Origin: RGIG8775 sp045587785
Lineage (GTDB): Bacteria > Bacillota > Clostridia > Oscillospirales > CAG-272
DNA length: 9,774 bases
Assembly (NCBI GenBank): GCA_045587785.1
Contig: JAZNDA010000082.1
Span: forward strand, 1-9,774
Direction of reading: 5' to 3'
Shown: piece after piece, positions 1-6,301 of the stretch
Layout: every line of letters begins with the position of its first letter
Numbering within the stretch: the stretch's first letter is position 1
Notes under the pieces: generated by a model
Databases searched by the model: none
The model's input: the letters and a program-made list of their open reading frames with translations, nothing else
Told to the model about the DNA's origin: nothing
Program-made: the position numbers and the translations under genes

Positions 1-11
1 AGTAAAAAATA

Positions 12-20
12 TGTTATAAT
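12..20 (+). promoter_or_regulatory. Extended -10 promoter element for the yfcE-like gene
   Basis: A TATAAT hexamer at 15-20 is preceded by TG at 12-13, giving the extended -10 form TGnTATAAT. The -35 box would lie before the window start, so it cannot be read. A start point near base 27 would give a leader of about 27 nt. That leader contains a small stem (CTATC 26-30 with GATAG 36-40) just before the GAGG ribosome binding site at 42-45. Confidence 0.65.
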
Positions 21-53
21 ATAAACTATCAAAAAGATAGCGAGGAAACATAT

Positions 54-596
54 ATGAAACTGATGATAGCATCTGACATTCACGGCTCAGCCTATTTCTG
101 TAGGGGCATGCTTGACGCCTTCGCGCGAGAGGGAGCAGACAAGCTTTTGTTGCTGGGCGACATTTTATATCACGGCCCGAGAAACGATCTGCCGAAAGAT
201 TACGCGCCAAAGCAGGTGATCGAAATGCTGAACGCCATAAAGGAAAAGCTGCTTTGCGTAAGGGGAAACTGCGACACCGAGGTAGACCAGATGGTGCTTG
301 ACTTCCCTATTCTCGCCGACTATGCTATCTTTTATATCGGCAACCGCTTGGTATATGCCACACACGGTCACAACTTTAACGAGCAGAAGTTGCCGCCCCT
401 GCAAAAAGGTGATATCCTTCTTCACGGCCACACGCACGTTCCCGTCTGCCGTGAGCATGAGGATTATATCTACATGAACCCCGGCTCGGTCTCCATCCCC
501 AAGGAAAACTCAGAGCACGGCTATATGTTGCTCACCGACACCCATGCCGAGTGGAAAACGCTTGACGGAAGATCATGGATGCACTTTGATCTTTAA
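54..596 (+). CDS. yfcE: YfcE/MJ0936-family metallophosphodiesterase
   Basis: This is a 180-residue cytosolic calcineurin-like phosphoesterase, close in length to E. coli YfcE (about 184). The dinuclear-metal motifs appear in the expected order: D8-x-H10, G35-D36, G71-N72-C-D, H104, and the closing G125-H126-T-H128. A conserved MNPGSVS segment follows at 141-147. Family members hydrolyse phosphodiesters such as bis-pNPP with Mn2+, but the physiological substrate is generally unknown. The ATG at 54 is preceded by GAGGA eight bases upstream and by an extended -10 promoter, so the gene is probably monocistronic. It ends at a strong shared terminator and converges with the DUF4432 gene. The family assignment is firm; the cellular role is not. 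Confidence 0.93.
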   Translation: MKLMIASDIHGSAYFCRGMLDAFAREGADKLLLLGDILYHGPRNDLPKDYAPKQVIEMLNAIKEKLLCVRGNCDTEVDQMVLDFPILADYAIFYIGNRLVYATHGHNFNEQKLPPLQKGDILLHGHTHVPVCREHEDYIYMNPGSVSIPKENSEHGYMLLTDTHAEWKTLDGRSWMHFDL

Positions 597-603
597 GATA
601 ACC

Positions 604-639
604 AAACACCGACAGCCCCCGAGGGTCTGTCGGTGTTTT
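604..639. terminator. Bidirectional Rho-independent terminator
   Basis: AAACACCGACAG (604-615) pairs perfectly over 12 bp with CTGTCGGTGTTT (627-638) around an 11-base loop that can itself fold (CCC with GGG). On the plus strand it runs into TTTT, which ends the phosphodiesterase transcript. On the minus strand the A-T ends of the stem supply a shorter U-run. It sits between two converging stop codons, so it probably serves both genes. Confidence 0.9.
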
Positions 640-643
640 CTCG

Positions 644-1558
644 TTATATGACATTGACTGCAATATTCGCCGAGAATGTGACCTTATCAAACGGCTTGAT
701 GATCTTATAGGAAAATCCTTTATCAAGTTGTGTGGTGCAAGGTTCAAATCCCAGCGCGTAATCGCCGCTCGCCATGCTCTTCCATTCCAAAAAATGAGGC
801 AAGGTATCACCCGAATACTTGACCGTCAATTTCTTGCCGATCTTGGGGTTGATCAGCGAGATCTCGGGTTTCCCAAGCGTCAAATAATAACAAGTTTCAT
901 CCTGACAGGGGATCGGCTGACTTATCTCAAATGCCTCAGCCGCATTTTGCTTGTCCCATTCTGTCGGTGCTTCACAGTGAAGCACGTCTGCCAGAATCTT
1001 TGCCCCATCATCCAGCATCGGATAACCGACGTTGATATGGTACAAAAGGCAATATTCCTCATCCTTGTAACCAAGGTTTTCCAGTGTGTCCTCAAGGGAT
1101 ACGCTGTCACCGCCGATGGGCGAGAAAATTTTACGCTTCAAAACGAGATTTTTCCCAAACAGCGCGGTGTCGCGAATGACCGCCTCCACCAAGATCCCGT
1201 ATTCATCACACTTTGCACAAGTGATCTCGGCGGAAATATTGTGAAGCGTTCCGTGAAGCTCATACCCCTCTCTGTGACCCAGACTGTCAAGTCCGCAGGT
1301 ATAGATCATTCCACCTTCAAAGCGGCAGGGGAACGGGACCTCTCTCTTGGTAAAACCGTTTTTGGATATAAATGAAACGTTTTGTCCGCCATGGTAAAGT
1401 TGCATGATATCACACGCCTTGCTGACGTTCAGAAGAAAACGGATATTGCCGTTGTCGCAGTCGATAACGTCAAGATCTTTTCCCCTGCCATCGGTCATTG
1501 TATACCGCCGCAGGCTCGCCAGCTGCTCAAAATTAGAAATTCTGCCGTCCATAATCAC
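644..1558 (-). CDS. DUF4432 family aldose 1-epimerase-like protein
   Basis: This protein of about 304 residues resembles the DUF4432 branch of the galactose-mutarotase-like superfamily, a beta-sandwich fold that binds sugars. Visible family features are YTCGLDSLG (about 87-94), a YELHGTLHN segment (99-107, with H102 and H106), LLYHINVGYP (171-180, with H174 and N176), and a C-terminal LEWKSM...GFEP region (257-273). It has no signal peptide or membrane span, so it is probably cytosolic. The expected activity is mutarotation or binding of a sugar or its derivative, but substrates for this branch are poorly defined. The start is either GTG at 1558 or ATG at 1552. Neither has a good Shine-Dalgarno, and an in-frame TGA lies further upstream. 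A small reading frame ends in TAA one base before the GTG, which suggests translational coupling. No sugar-pathway gene is adjacent. Confidence 0.85.
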   Translation of the reverse strand: MIMDGRISNFEQLASLRRYTMTDGRGKDLDVIDCDNGNIRFLLNVSKACDIMQLYHGGQNVSFISKNGFTKREVPFPCRFEGGMIYTCGLDSLGHREGYELHGTLHNISAEITCAKCDEYGILVEAVIRDTALFGKNLVLKRKIFSPIGGDSVSLEDTLENLGYKDEEYCLLYHINVGYPMLDDGAKILADVLHCEAPTEWDKQNAAEAFEISQPIPCQDETCYYLTLGKPEISLINPKIGKKLTVKYSGDTLPHFLEWKSMASGDYALGFEPCTTQLDKGFSYKIIKPFDKVTFSANIAVNVI

Positions 1559-1559
1559 T

Positions 1560-1697
1560 TTATGCCACGAACCCCCGAAGGGTATTCAGTGCATCCTCCT
1601 TCATAGCTTTTTGTGCGTTCAATGCAAGGTTGCGGAAGAAATCGGTGTCCTTGTTTTCCGCCGTTGCCTTTGCACTTGCATGACCTGCATAGGACAT
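1560..1697 (-). CDS. Possible small protein or leader peptide upstream of DUF4432
   Basis: This 45-codon frame from an ATG at 1697 encodes a polar, helix-prone peptide (MSYAGHASAKA ... NTLRGFVA). The frame stays open upstream as far as a TTG at 1742, which would lie at the predicted transcription start. There is no clear ribosome binding site before the ATG. Two things favour it being real: it lies directly behind an exact-consensus promoter on the same strand, and its TAA is separated by a single A from the GTG of the DUF4432 gene, which lacks its own ribosome binding site. I do not recognise the family. It could be a genuine small protein, a coupling leader, or the 3' remnant of a longer gene. 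Confidence 0.38.
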   Translation of the reverse strand: MSYAGHASAKATAENKDTDFFRNLALNAQKAMKEDALNTLRGFVA

Positions 1698-1746
1698 GCA
1701 AGAATAATAATTGATCTTGCCTATAGCCGAATAGAGCAACAAGTAT

Positions 1747-1775
1747 ATTATACATCATCGCCCAAAATCTGTCAA
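1747..1775 (-). promoter_or_regulatory. Exact-consensus sigma-A promoter for the DUF4432 transcript
   Basis: On the minus strand TTGACA (1775-1770) is followed by a 17-base spacer and TATAAT (1752-1747). Both hexamers match consensus at every base. The predicted start is near 1740, leaving a leader of about 180 nt before the DUF4432 start, filled mostly by the small reading frame. No operator-like palindrome is apparent, so strong constitutive expression is plausible. Confidence 0.85.
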
Positions 1776-1783
1776 TGTTTTTT

Positions 1784-1834
1784 ATGAAAAAAAGAGCTGA
1801 GCCAAAAGCTGTTTGTAAAGCGATTGACTCAGCC
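1784..1834 (-). terminator. Rho-independent terminator of the LysM-CAP gene
   Basis: On the minus strand GCTGAGTCAA (1833-1824) pairs with TTGGCTCAGC (1805-1796), a 10-bp stem with one G-U pair and an 18-base loop. It is followed by TCTTTTTTT. It begins about a dozen bases after the stop codon of the LysM-CAP gene. The plus-strand side also ends in a T-run (about 1835-1840), so weak bidirectional action is possible. Confidence 0.82.
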
Positions 1835-1845
1835 ATTTTTTATTA

Positions 1846-2454
1846 TTATTTGCCGATAAACATCTGTGTCCAATAATTTCCGTCGGCGACATAACCCACG
1901 CCGATCTCTGTAAACGATGCGTTCAAAATGTTGGCGCGGTGTCCGGAGGAATTCATCCATGCGTTCACCACAGCCTGTGGGCTTCTCTGTCCGCGCGCTA
2001 TGTTTTCCCCTGCGCTTCTGTATTTAATACCAAAGTTCTTCATCATCTGAAAAGGACTTCCGTAAACGGGGCTTGTGTGAGAAAAATATTGATTGTCCTT
2101 CATATCCTGTGACTTATAGCGCGCCACGCGGCTCAGTTCCCAGTTATATGTAAGAGCCTTTAATCCGTTCTCTACTCTTATCTCATTCACAAGTCTGACG
2201 ACCTCTTTTTCATATCTTAGAACCGATGAGTCTGTCGTAGGTATGTTCAAGACCTGTCCGGGATAGATCAGGTTGGGATTGGATATCTGCGGATTTGCCG
2301 CCTTGATCTCGCTTAATCCCACTTGATATTTTACGGCGATCTTCCACATGGAATCGCCCGATACTACAGTGTGAGTCGCAGATGCCGACGCGTTTGTCAC
2401 AAACAAACTGACGCACACAAGAACGCTTAGCACCAAAGCAAACAGCTTTTTCAT
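1846..2454 (-). CDS. Secreted LysM-CAP (SCP/YkwD-like) domain protein
   Basis: This 202-residue exported protein has an N-terminal signal peptide (MKK, then a hydrophobic stretch about 4-20, with likely cleavage after NASASA near residue 26). One LysM domain follows at about 28-72, with the typical TVVSGDSMWKIA start and NLIYPGQVLNIP end, and binds peptidoglycan. A bacterial CAP (cysteine-rich secretory/PR-1, YkwD-type) domain fills about 80-202. The CAP signature residues are present: H126 in FSHTSP, E150 in AGENIARG, H172 in SSGHRANIL, and a closing WTQMFIG. The ATG is supported by GGAGGT seven bases upstream. The protein is expected at the cell wall or spore envelope. The biochemical role of bacterial CAP domains is largely undefined. 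It is probably monocistronic, with its own promoter and terminator. Confidence 0.92.
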   Translation of the reverse strand: MKKLFALVLSVLVCVSLFVTNASASATHTVVSGDSMWKIAVKYQVGLSEIKAANPQISNPNLIYPGQVLNIPTTDSSVLRYEKEVVRLVNEIRVENGLKALTYNWELSRVARYKSQDMKDNQYFSHTSPVYGSPFQMMKNFGIKYRSAGENIARGQRSPQAVVNAWMNSSGHRANILNASFTEIGVGYVADGNYWTQMFIGK

Positions 2455-2514
2455 CTGTTGTACCTCCGTATATATATTTGAAACATAACATTATGGGCTT
2501 ATAAGTTATCTTTC

Positions 2515-2735
2515 TCATATATTATACCATACTTCGTGCCACAATTCAAATGTAAGTTTCGGTAGCTTTGCCGACTTAAGGAAGTGCTTTTCATCCGTCG
2601 CTCGCCAAAAAACCGAGTGTGAGAATGGTAGCTTTTGTGGTATTATTCCCGAGCGCACCGAGGCGGCAAAGACAAAATTCGGCACGCCCATACCAAAGAC
2701 CAAAAGCTTGCATAACGTTTTTGTTTTATAACTAA
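2515..2735 (-). other. Non-coding gap with possible dispersed repeat or gene remnant
   Basis: The 348-base gap 2455-2802, between the LysM-CAP start and the glucokinase stop, contains no gene I can support. On the minus strand an open frame (2703-2515, 62 codons, ending WHEVWYNI) reads through the middle of the gap and into the LysM-CAP promoter. It has no ribosome binding site and resembles no domain I know. Its composition differs from the AT-rich flanks, with a GC-rich core at about 2640-2695. It may be a dispersed intergenic repeat or a decayed gene whose edge supplies the LysM-CAP promoter. That reading is inference. No clear hairpin terminator is visible behind the glucokinase gene. Confidence 0.3.
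2521..2549 (-). promoter_or_regulatory. Sigma-A promoter of the LysM-CAP gene
   Basis: On the minus strand TTGAAT (2549-2544) and TATAAT (2526-2521) are separated by 17 bases. The -10 is perfect and the -35 matches four of six. The predicted start near 2514 gives a leader of about 60 nt containing the GGAGGT ribosome binding site at 2467-2462. Confidence 0.75.
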
Positions 2736-2802
2736 TCCTTTCTTAATTGAACAGCCAAGCCGAAATACACGTTCGCCCCAGAAAATTTCAAACCGCTTGC
2801 GA

Positions 2803-3762
2803 TCAGATGCCGAGCGTTGCCGCGCCGATGATTCCCGCATCGTTCTTGAGCTTGGCAATACGGATCTCGGGTGCCGCAAGCACACCTTTGCCGTATTGGT
2901 ACTTTCTGATATCGGGAAGGATGGCGTCAATGAGAGACTGCCCCTCGTTGGAAACACCGCCGCCAAGCGAGATGACCTCGGGCTGGAAGATGTTCACGAT
3001 GTTGACCAGACCCGTCACAAGATAGGAAAGATACTTGTCCACGACCTCTTTACCTGCCGCGTCGCCCGCGCGCATCGCGTCAAACGCCGTCACGCCCGAC
3101 ACCTTTCCGTCTCTTGCCAAATAGTCGCTCATTACGGTCTTTCTGCCGCTCTTTTTACATTCCTCTATCTTCTCCTCGGTCATGCGGATAAGACCCGTAG
3201 CCGAGCTGTATGCTTCCCAGCAGCCAAGGCGTCCGCAGGTGCAAGGTCTGCCGCCGTGCTCAATGACGATATGTCCGAGCTCACCGCCCGCATAGTTAAA
3301 TCCCGAATATACCTTGCCGTCGATAATAATACCGCCGCCGACACCCGTGCCCAGCGTGATCATCACCGACTTGCGAGATCCCTTTGCCGCACCTGCAACT
3401 GCTTCGCCCCATGCGGCGGCATTGGCATCGTTTTCAACGTGGACCTTGATACCGCCAAGACCCTCGGAAACCAGCGGTCCCAACGGGAATTTAAGGAACG
3501 GAAGATTGTTGGCGTACTCCACAATACCCTCATCATGATTTGCCGCACCGGGCGTGGCGATCCCCACCGAAGTAACGTCTCCAAGATCGACACCCTTGTC
3601 CTCGCATACCTCGCGGCACAGCTTGACAATATCAGCAGTAATTGCCTCGGGCGCACGCTCCGCACCTGTGGGCGCACTCTTTTTCGTCACGATCTGGAAT
3701 TCCTCGTTCACAAGTCCTACGGCAATATTGGTACCGCCAAGATCAACACCGATTCTGTACAT
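2803..3762 (-). CDS. glcK: ROK family glucokinase
   Basis: This 319-residue cytosolic sugar kinase is expected to phosphorylate glucose (or a related hexose) at O6 using ATP. The N-terminal phosphate-binding loop is DLGGTNI (7-13). The catalytic aspartate is D112 in ENDANAAA. The glycine-rich TLGTGVGGG spans 136-144. The ROK zinc loop is complete: G163-H164 then C174-x-C176-x4-C181. The adenosine-binding LGGGV lies at 266-270. There is no N-terminal helix-turn-helix, so it is a kinase rather than a ROK repressor. The length is typical for the family. The ATG has AAGGAG eight bases upstream. It stands alone, and its promoter is overlain by inverted repeats that suggest regulated expression. 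The ROK assignment is firm; glucose rather than another hexose as substrate is likely but not proven. Confidence 0.93.
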   Translation of the reverse strand: MYRIGVDLGGTNIAVGLVNEEFQIVTKKSAPTGAERAPEAITADIVKLCREVCEDKGVDLGDVTSVGIATPGAANHDEGIVEYANNLPFLKFPLGPLVSEGLGGIKVHVENDANAAAWGEAVAGAAKGSRKSVMITLGTGVGGGIIIDGKVYSGFNYAGGELGHIVIEHGGRPCTCGRLGCWEAYSSATGLIRMTEEKIEECKKSGRKTVMSDYLARDGKVSGVTAFDAMRAGDAAGKEVVDKYLSYLVTGLVNIVNIFQPEVISLGGGVSNEGQSLIDAILPDIRKYQYGKGVLAAPEIRIAKLKNDAGIIGAATLGI

Positions 3763-3795
3763 TTTTTATTCTCCTTTTTGGCATTTGAAATCAGA

Positions 3796-3817
3796 ATAAT
3801 ATAATCGGTTATATTAT
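3796..3817. promoter_or_regulatory. Inverted repeat over the glucokinase -10/+1 region (putative operator)
   Basis: ATAATATAA (3796-3804) and TTATATTAT (3809-3817) are perfect 9-base arms around TCGG. The repeat overlaps the -10 hexamer (3818-3813) and the predicted start near 3806. A protein bound here would block RNA polymerase. The arms are entirely A/T, so chance is a real alternative. Confidence 0.45.
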
Positions 3818-3841
3818 ATCGTAAAATCATCAATTTTACAA
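3813..3841 (-). promoter_or_regulatory. Sigma-A promoter of the glucokinase gene
   Basis: On the minus strand TTGTAA (3841-3836) and TATAAT (3818-3813) are separated by 17 bases. The -10 is perfect and the -35 matches four of six. A start near 3806 leaves a leader of about 44 nt with AAGGAG before the ATG. Confidence 0.72.
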
Positions 3842-3856
3842 TGGCTATTGTAAAAT
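3821..3856. promoter_or_regulatory. Overlapping GTAAAAT/ATTTTAC inverted repeats over the -35 region (putative operator)
   Basis: Three copies of a 7-base unit alternate in orientation: GTAAAAT 3821-3827, ATTTTAC 3833-3839 and GTAAAAT 3850-3856. The outer pair extends to perfect 10-base arms, ATTTTACAAT (3833-3842) and ATTGTAAAAT (3847-3856), around GGCT. The first two copies make a second 7-bp inverted repeat around CATCA. Together they span the -35 box and the spacer of the glucokinase promoter, as expected for a repressor or activator with two dimer sites. Confidence 0.55.
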
Positions 3857-3932
3857 ATTTGCAATTATTTACACAAATAGAAACGCAGTAGCATCGAATC
3901 CCCCCATTTTGTTCACCATCGTATGGTTATTT

Positions 3933-4523
3933 TCAGTTTAAAGAGCTATGCTTTACTCTGTTTTTTTTACGCTCTCTTGCCTCCATCAAATGGAGAACAA
4001 TCGGTCGGTTGTATCTTTGAACCACAATAAACTGTGCATCAAAAAGCATAGCGAAAACAGCGGTGATCACAAACGCGGGAGCACACCCCCACAGAAAAGT
4101 GAAAAATATGCTGAAAAGTGAAATGAGTTGGTTGATCCAGTGGTCAAACTCAGACTTTGCCATAGTCGTAGCAAGCTGTTCCAGCGTTCTGTTTTTGAAG
4201 TCATATTTTTCGGGCTCAAAAGTAAGCACCTTGTCTTTCCATTTTCTCACTTTCAGTAGCTTGTATAGCTTTTTTTCAAAATTACGCCTTTTGTACCAAG
4301 GATGAGAATAGCTTATGTTAAGCTTGTTTGATATATTCCCCATAAAGATCCTCATGCCGAAATGGTACAGTATCATAAACGATACGATGCCTGTCCATAA
4401 AACGACACCGTTTTTATGTACACCCGAATAGTACAGCGAAAAGCACAAAAGAGAAATCAGTACAGTCAGTAAGATCACGCTGTACATAAAAACAGCAGGT
4501 CCGCTTAAATTTTGTTTTTTCAT
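3933..4523 (-). CDS. CrtO-like membrane acyltransferase (glycosyl-4,4'-diaponeurosporenoate acyltransferase family)
   Basis: This 196-residue integral membrane protein has about four hydrophobic spans: roughly 10-32, 39-60, and 131-168 as a pair. A basic cytosolic stretch (77-100) lies between the second and third. The pattern HPWYKRRNFEKKLYKLLKVRKWKD (75-97), an acidic/His segment SEFDHW (124-129) and a final QRYNRPIV (169-176) match what I recall of the CrtO acyltransferase family, which in Staphylococcus completes staphyloxanthin. No other carotenoid gene is present, so the acceptor here is unknown and may be another glycolipid. The start ATG abuts the TAA of the upstream rlmD-ASCH gene (TAA directly followed by ATG). 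AGGAG lies six bases upstream, so translation is probably coupled. Base composition is low GC (18 of 60 in 4261-4320), unlike the methyltransferase body upstream. The membrane topology is firm; the family is likely; the substrate is unknown. Confidence 0.68.
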   Translation of the reverse strand: MKKQNLSGPAVFMYSVILLTVLISLLCFSLYYSGVHKNGVVLWTGIVSFMILYHFGMRIFMGNISNKLNISYSHPWYKRRNFEKKLYKLLKVRKWKDKVLTFEPEKYDFKNRTLEQLATTMAKSEFDHWINQLISLFSIFFTFLWGCAPAFVITAVFAMLFDAQFIVVQRYNRPIVLHLMEARERKKNRVKHSSLN

Positions 4524-6281
4524 TTAGTTCTCCTTTGGAGAAAGCTGTGTGACACATTCGTCTGTAATTTTCTTAGGTTGGCAAAGTTCAATACCAACAA
4601 CGCCATATTTATTCTGTTCTTCAATAGAATAATATTGTTCCATATCAGACGGTGTTGCTTTATCAATATTTTCACTTGTATATCCACACTGTAATAAAGG
4701 TAAAGATTTATACAATTCATTGAAAGTATTAAACCTATGCAATTTCGTAACTGTGGTATTAAGTGTTTCGCCGGTAGAGGTATTAGTAAAAATAATATTA
4801 TCGCCCACTTTTACTTGTTGCCGCTTTTCATCAAACAAACGAAGTTCGATGGTTTTCTCTCCACTCTTTATCATTTCAAAAGGTGTAGAATTCAACTTCA
4901 TTTTATGCACGTTGATTTGCCGACTTAAAAGTACCACCGTTTCCACATGTCCTGTTTTGGGGAACATATCCACGGGTGTCACATCTCCAATCTTGTATCC
5001 AAGCTCGCGGAACATCGCGCAGTCTCTTGCCAGCGTATCCGCATCGCAAGAAACGTATACGATGCGTTTGGGATTCTTCTTCGCCAAAAATGCAATCAGC
5101 TCCTTATCCAATCCCTTGCGCGGCGGATCGACCACCACCACGGGGGAAGACCCCTCACACGCCGCAAACGCTTGCTCTATCAGATGCGCCGCGTCGCCTG
5201 CATCACCGCAGAAAAAGCGGGTGTTCATCATGCCGTTATCGCGCGCGTTTTGCTCGGCGCACTTCACCGCCGCTTCCACGATCTCCACGCCCACCACTCT
5301 CGCCGACCTGTCAGCGATCGACAGACCGATGGTACCGATGCCGCAGTACAGATCGAGAAGCGTGTCGCCTTCTGTCAGTGCCGCCTTGCTTGCCGCAATG
5401 CCGTAAAGAAGCTCCGCGCCGTCATGATTGACCTGATAAAAGGCGGCGGGCGCAATGCGGAAACGCTTTCCGCAAAGGATATCCTCTATATAGTCCTTGC
5501 CCCAAAGCGTGCGGTAACTGTCACCGAGAATGACAGACGTATTCTTTCGGTTGGTATTGAGCATCACGCTCGCCACCCGCGGAAACGCCTCACAAAGCTC
5601 TTTCACAAACACTTGCTCGGCGGGAAGCTCACTGCCGTTTATCACAAGGCAGACCATGATCTCTCCCGTGTTTTTTCCCTCTCTGAGATATAGGTGCCGC
5701 AAAAGCCCCTTGCCGCTTCCCTCGTCATACACCGAATAGCCGTTTTTGTCGACAAACTCGCACACGAATCGGCAAATGTCCTCAAATATTTGCGGCTGGA
5801 GCGCGCAAGAATAGCACGGCATCAGTCTGTGCGTTCGGCTCTCGTAAAACCCGACGCGCACCTTGCCGCCCACAAGTCCGAACGGGTACTGCGCCTTATT
5901 TCGGTAGCCGCGCACCGCGCCTGTAGTACGCACACTTTCAACACAGACATCGGAAAGCCCCACCTTCAAAAATGCGCCCTCCACATAACGGCGCTTATTC
6001 TCCAATTCGTGCTCATATTCAATATGCCGATAGACGCAGCCGCCACACGCAAGGGGCGCTGGGCAAAGTTCCTCCTTTGCCCTATGCGGTGACGGGATCA
6101 AAATCTTTTCAAGTCGTCCCACAAGATAGCTCTTTGACACCTTGATGATCTTAGTCTCCACCCTCTCGCCGCTGACCGCGCCCTTGACAAACACCACCAT
6201 GCCGTCCGCCCTGCCAACGCCCGAGCCGAGATTGTTGATCTCGGTTATATCTATCGTTATGATATCGTTCTTGTTAAACAT
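4524..6281 (-). CDS. rlmD: 23S rRNA m5U methyltransferase (RlmD/TrmA family) fused to an ASCH domain
   Basis: This 585-residue protein combines a complete RlmD-type enzyme (1-454) with a C-terminal ASCH domain (about 456-568). A TRAM RNA-binding domain occupies about 1-60. Fe-S cluster cysteines are C73-x5-C79-x2-C82 plus C156 (or C159). The SAM motif LDLYCGIGTIGL lies at 309-320, with Q283 in FYQVN. DPPRKG is at 385-390, the nucleophile is C412 in VYVSCDADT, and the general base is E447 in GHVETVVLLS. The expected reaction is C5 methylation of uridine in 23S rRNA (U1939, and in Firmicutes perhaps also U747). The normal family end is just after VVLLSR (454). The added part, MKLNSTPFEMIKSGEKTIEL onward, is ASCH-like, a PUA-related fold proposed to bind RNA. 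The DNA changes from GC-rich (37 of 60 in 5221-5280) to AT-rich (16 of 60 in 4681-4740) across the junction. The gene lies 20 bases behind araC, has only a weak ribosome binding site, and abuts the CrtO-like gene. Confidence 0.93.
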   Translation of the reverse strand: MFNKNDIITIDITEINNLGSGVGRADGMVVFVKGAVSGERVETKIIKVSKSYLVGRLEKILIPSPHRAKEELCPAPLACGGCVYRHIEYEHELENKRRYVEGAFLKVGLSDVCVESVRTTGAVRGYRNKAQYPFGLVGGKVRVGFYESRTHRLMPCYSCALQPQIFEDICRFVCEFVDKNGYSVYDEGSGKGLLRHLYLREGKNTGEIMVCLVINGSELPAEQVFVKELCEAFPRVASVMLNTNRKNTSVILGDSYRTLWGKDYIEDILCGKRFRIAPAAFYQVNHDGAELLYGIAASKAALTEGDTLLDLYCGIGTIGLSIADRSARVVGVEIVEAAVKCAEQNARDNGMMNTRFFCGDAGDAAHLIEQAFAACEGSSPVVVVDPPRKGLDKELIAFLAKKNPKRIVYVSCDADTLARDCAMFRELGYKIGDVTPVDMFPKTGHVETVVLLSRQINVHKMKLNSTPFEMIKSGEKTIELRLFDEKRQQVKVGDNIIFTNTSTGETLNTTVTKLHRFNTFNELYKSLPLLQCGYTSENIDKATPSDMEQYYSIEEQNKYGVVGIELCQPKKITDECVTQLSPKEN

Positions 6282-6301
6282 AATTTTCTTTTAACCCTAC
6301 C

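Noticed and set aside
728..1375. Open frame of about 215 codons on the plus strand opposite the DUF4432 gene
   Set aside because: It is a shadow frame. The minus-strand protein has conserved HG, YHxNxG and GFEP motifs, while this one has none.
1560..1742. Full 60-codon version of the small frame starting from TTG at 1742
   Set aside because: That TTG coincides with the predicted transcription start, leaving no leader or ribosome binding site. The shorter ATG start is kept only as a low-confidence call.
2797..3804. Open frame of about 335 codons on the plus strand opposite the glucokinase
   Set aside because: It is the mirror of the glcK codon pattern, with no promoter, ribosome binding site or recognisable domain. 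The minus-strand frame has every ROK motif.
3914..3928. Hairpin ACCAT-cgt-ATGGT as terminator of the CrtO-like gene
   Set aside because: It has only a 5-bp stem and no U-run on the minus strand, so I did not call a terminator there.
4947..5693. Open frame of about 248 codons on the plus strand opposite rlmD
   Set aside because: It is an Arg/His-rich shadow of the methyltransferase, with no initiation signals and no family resemblance.
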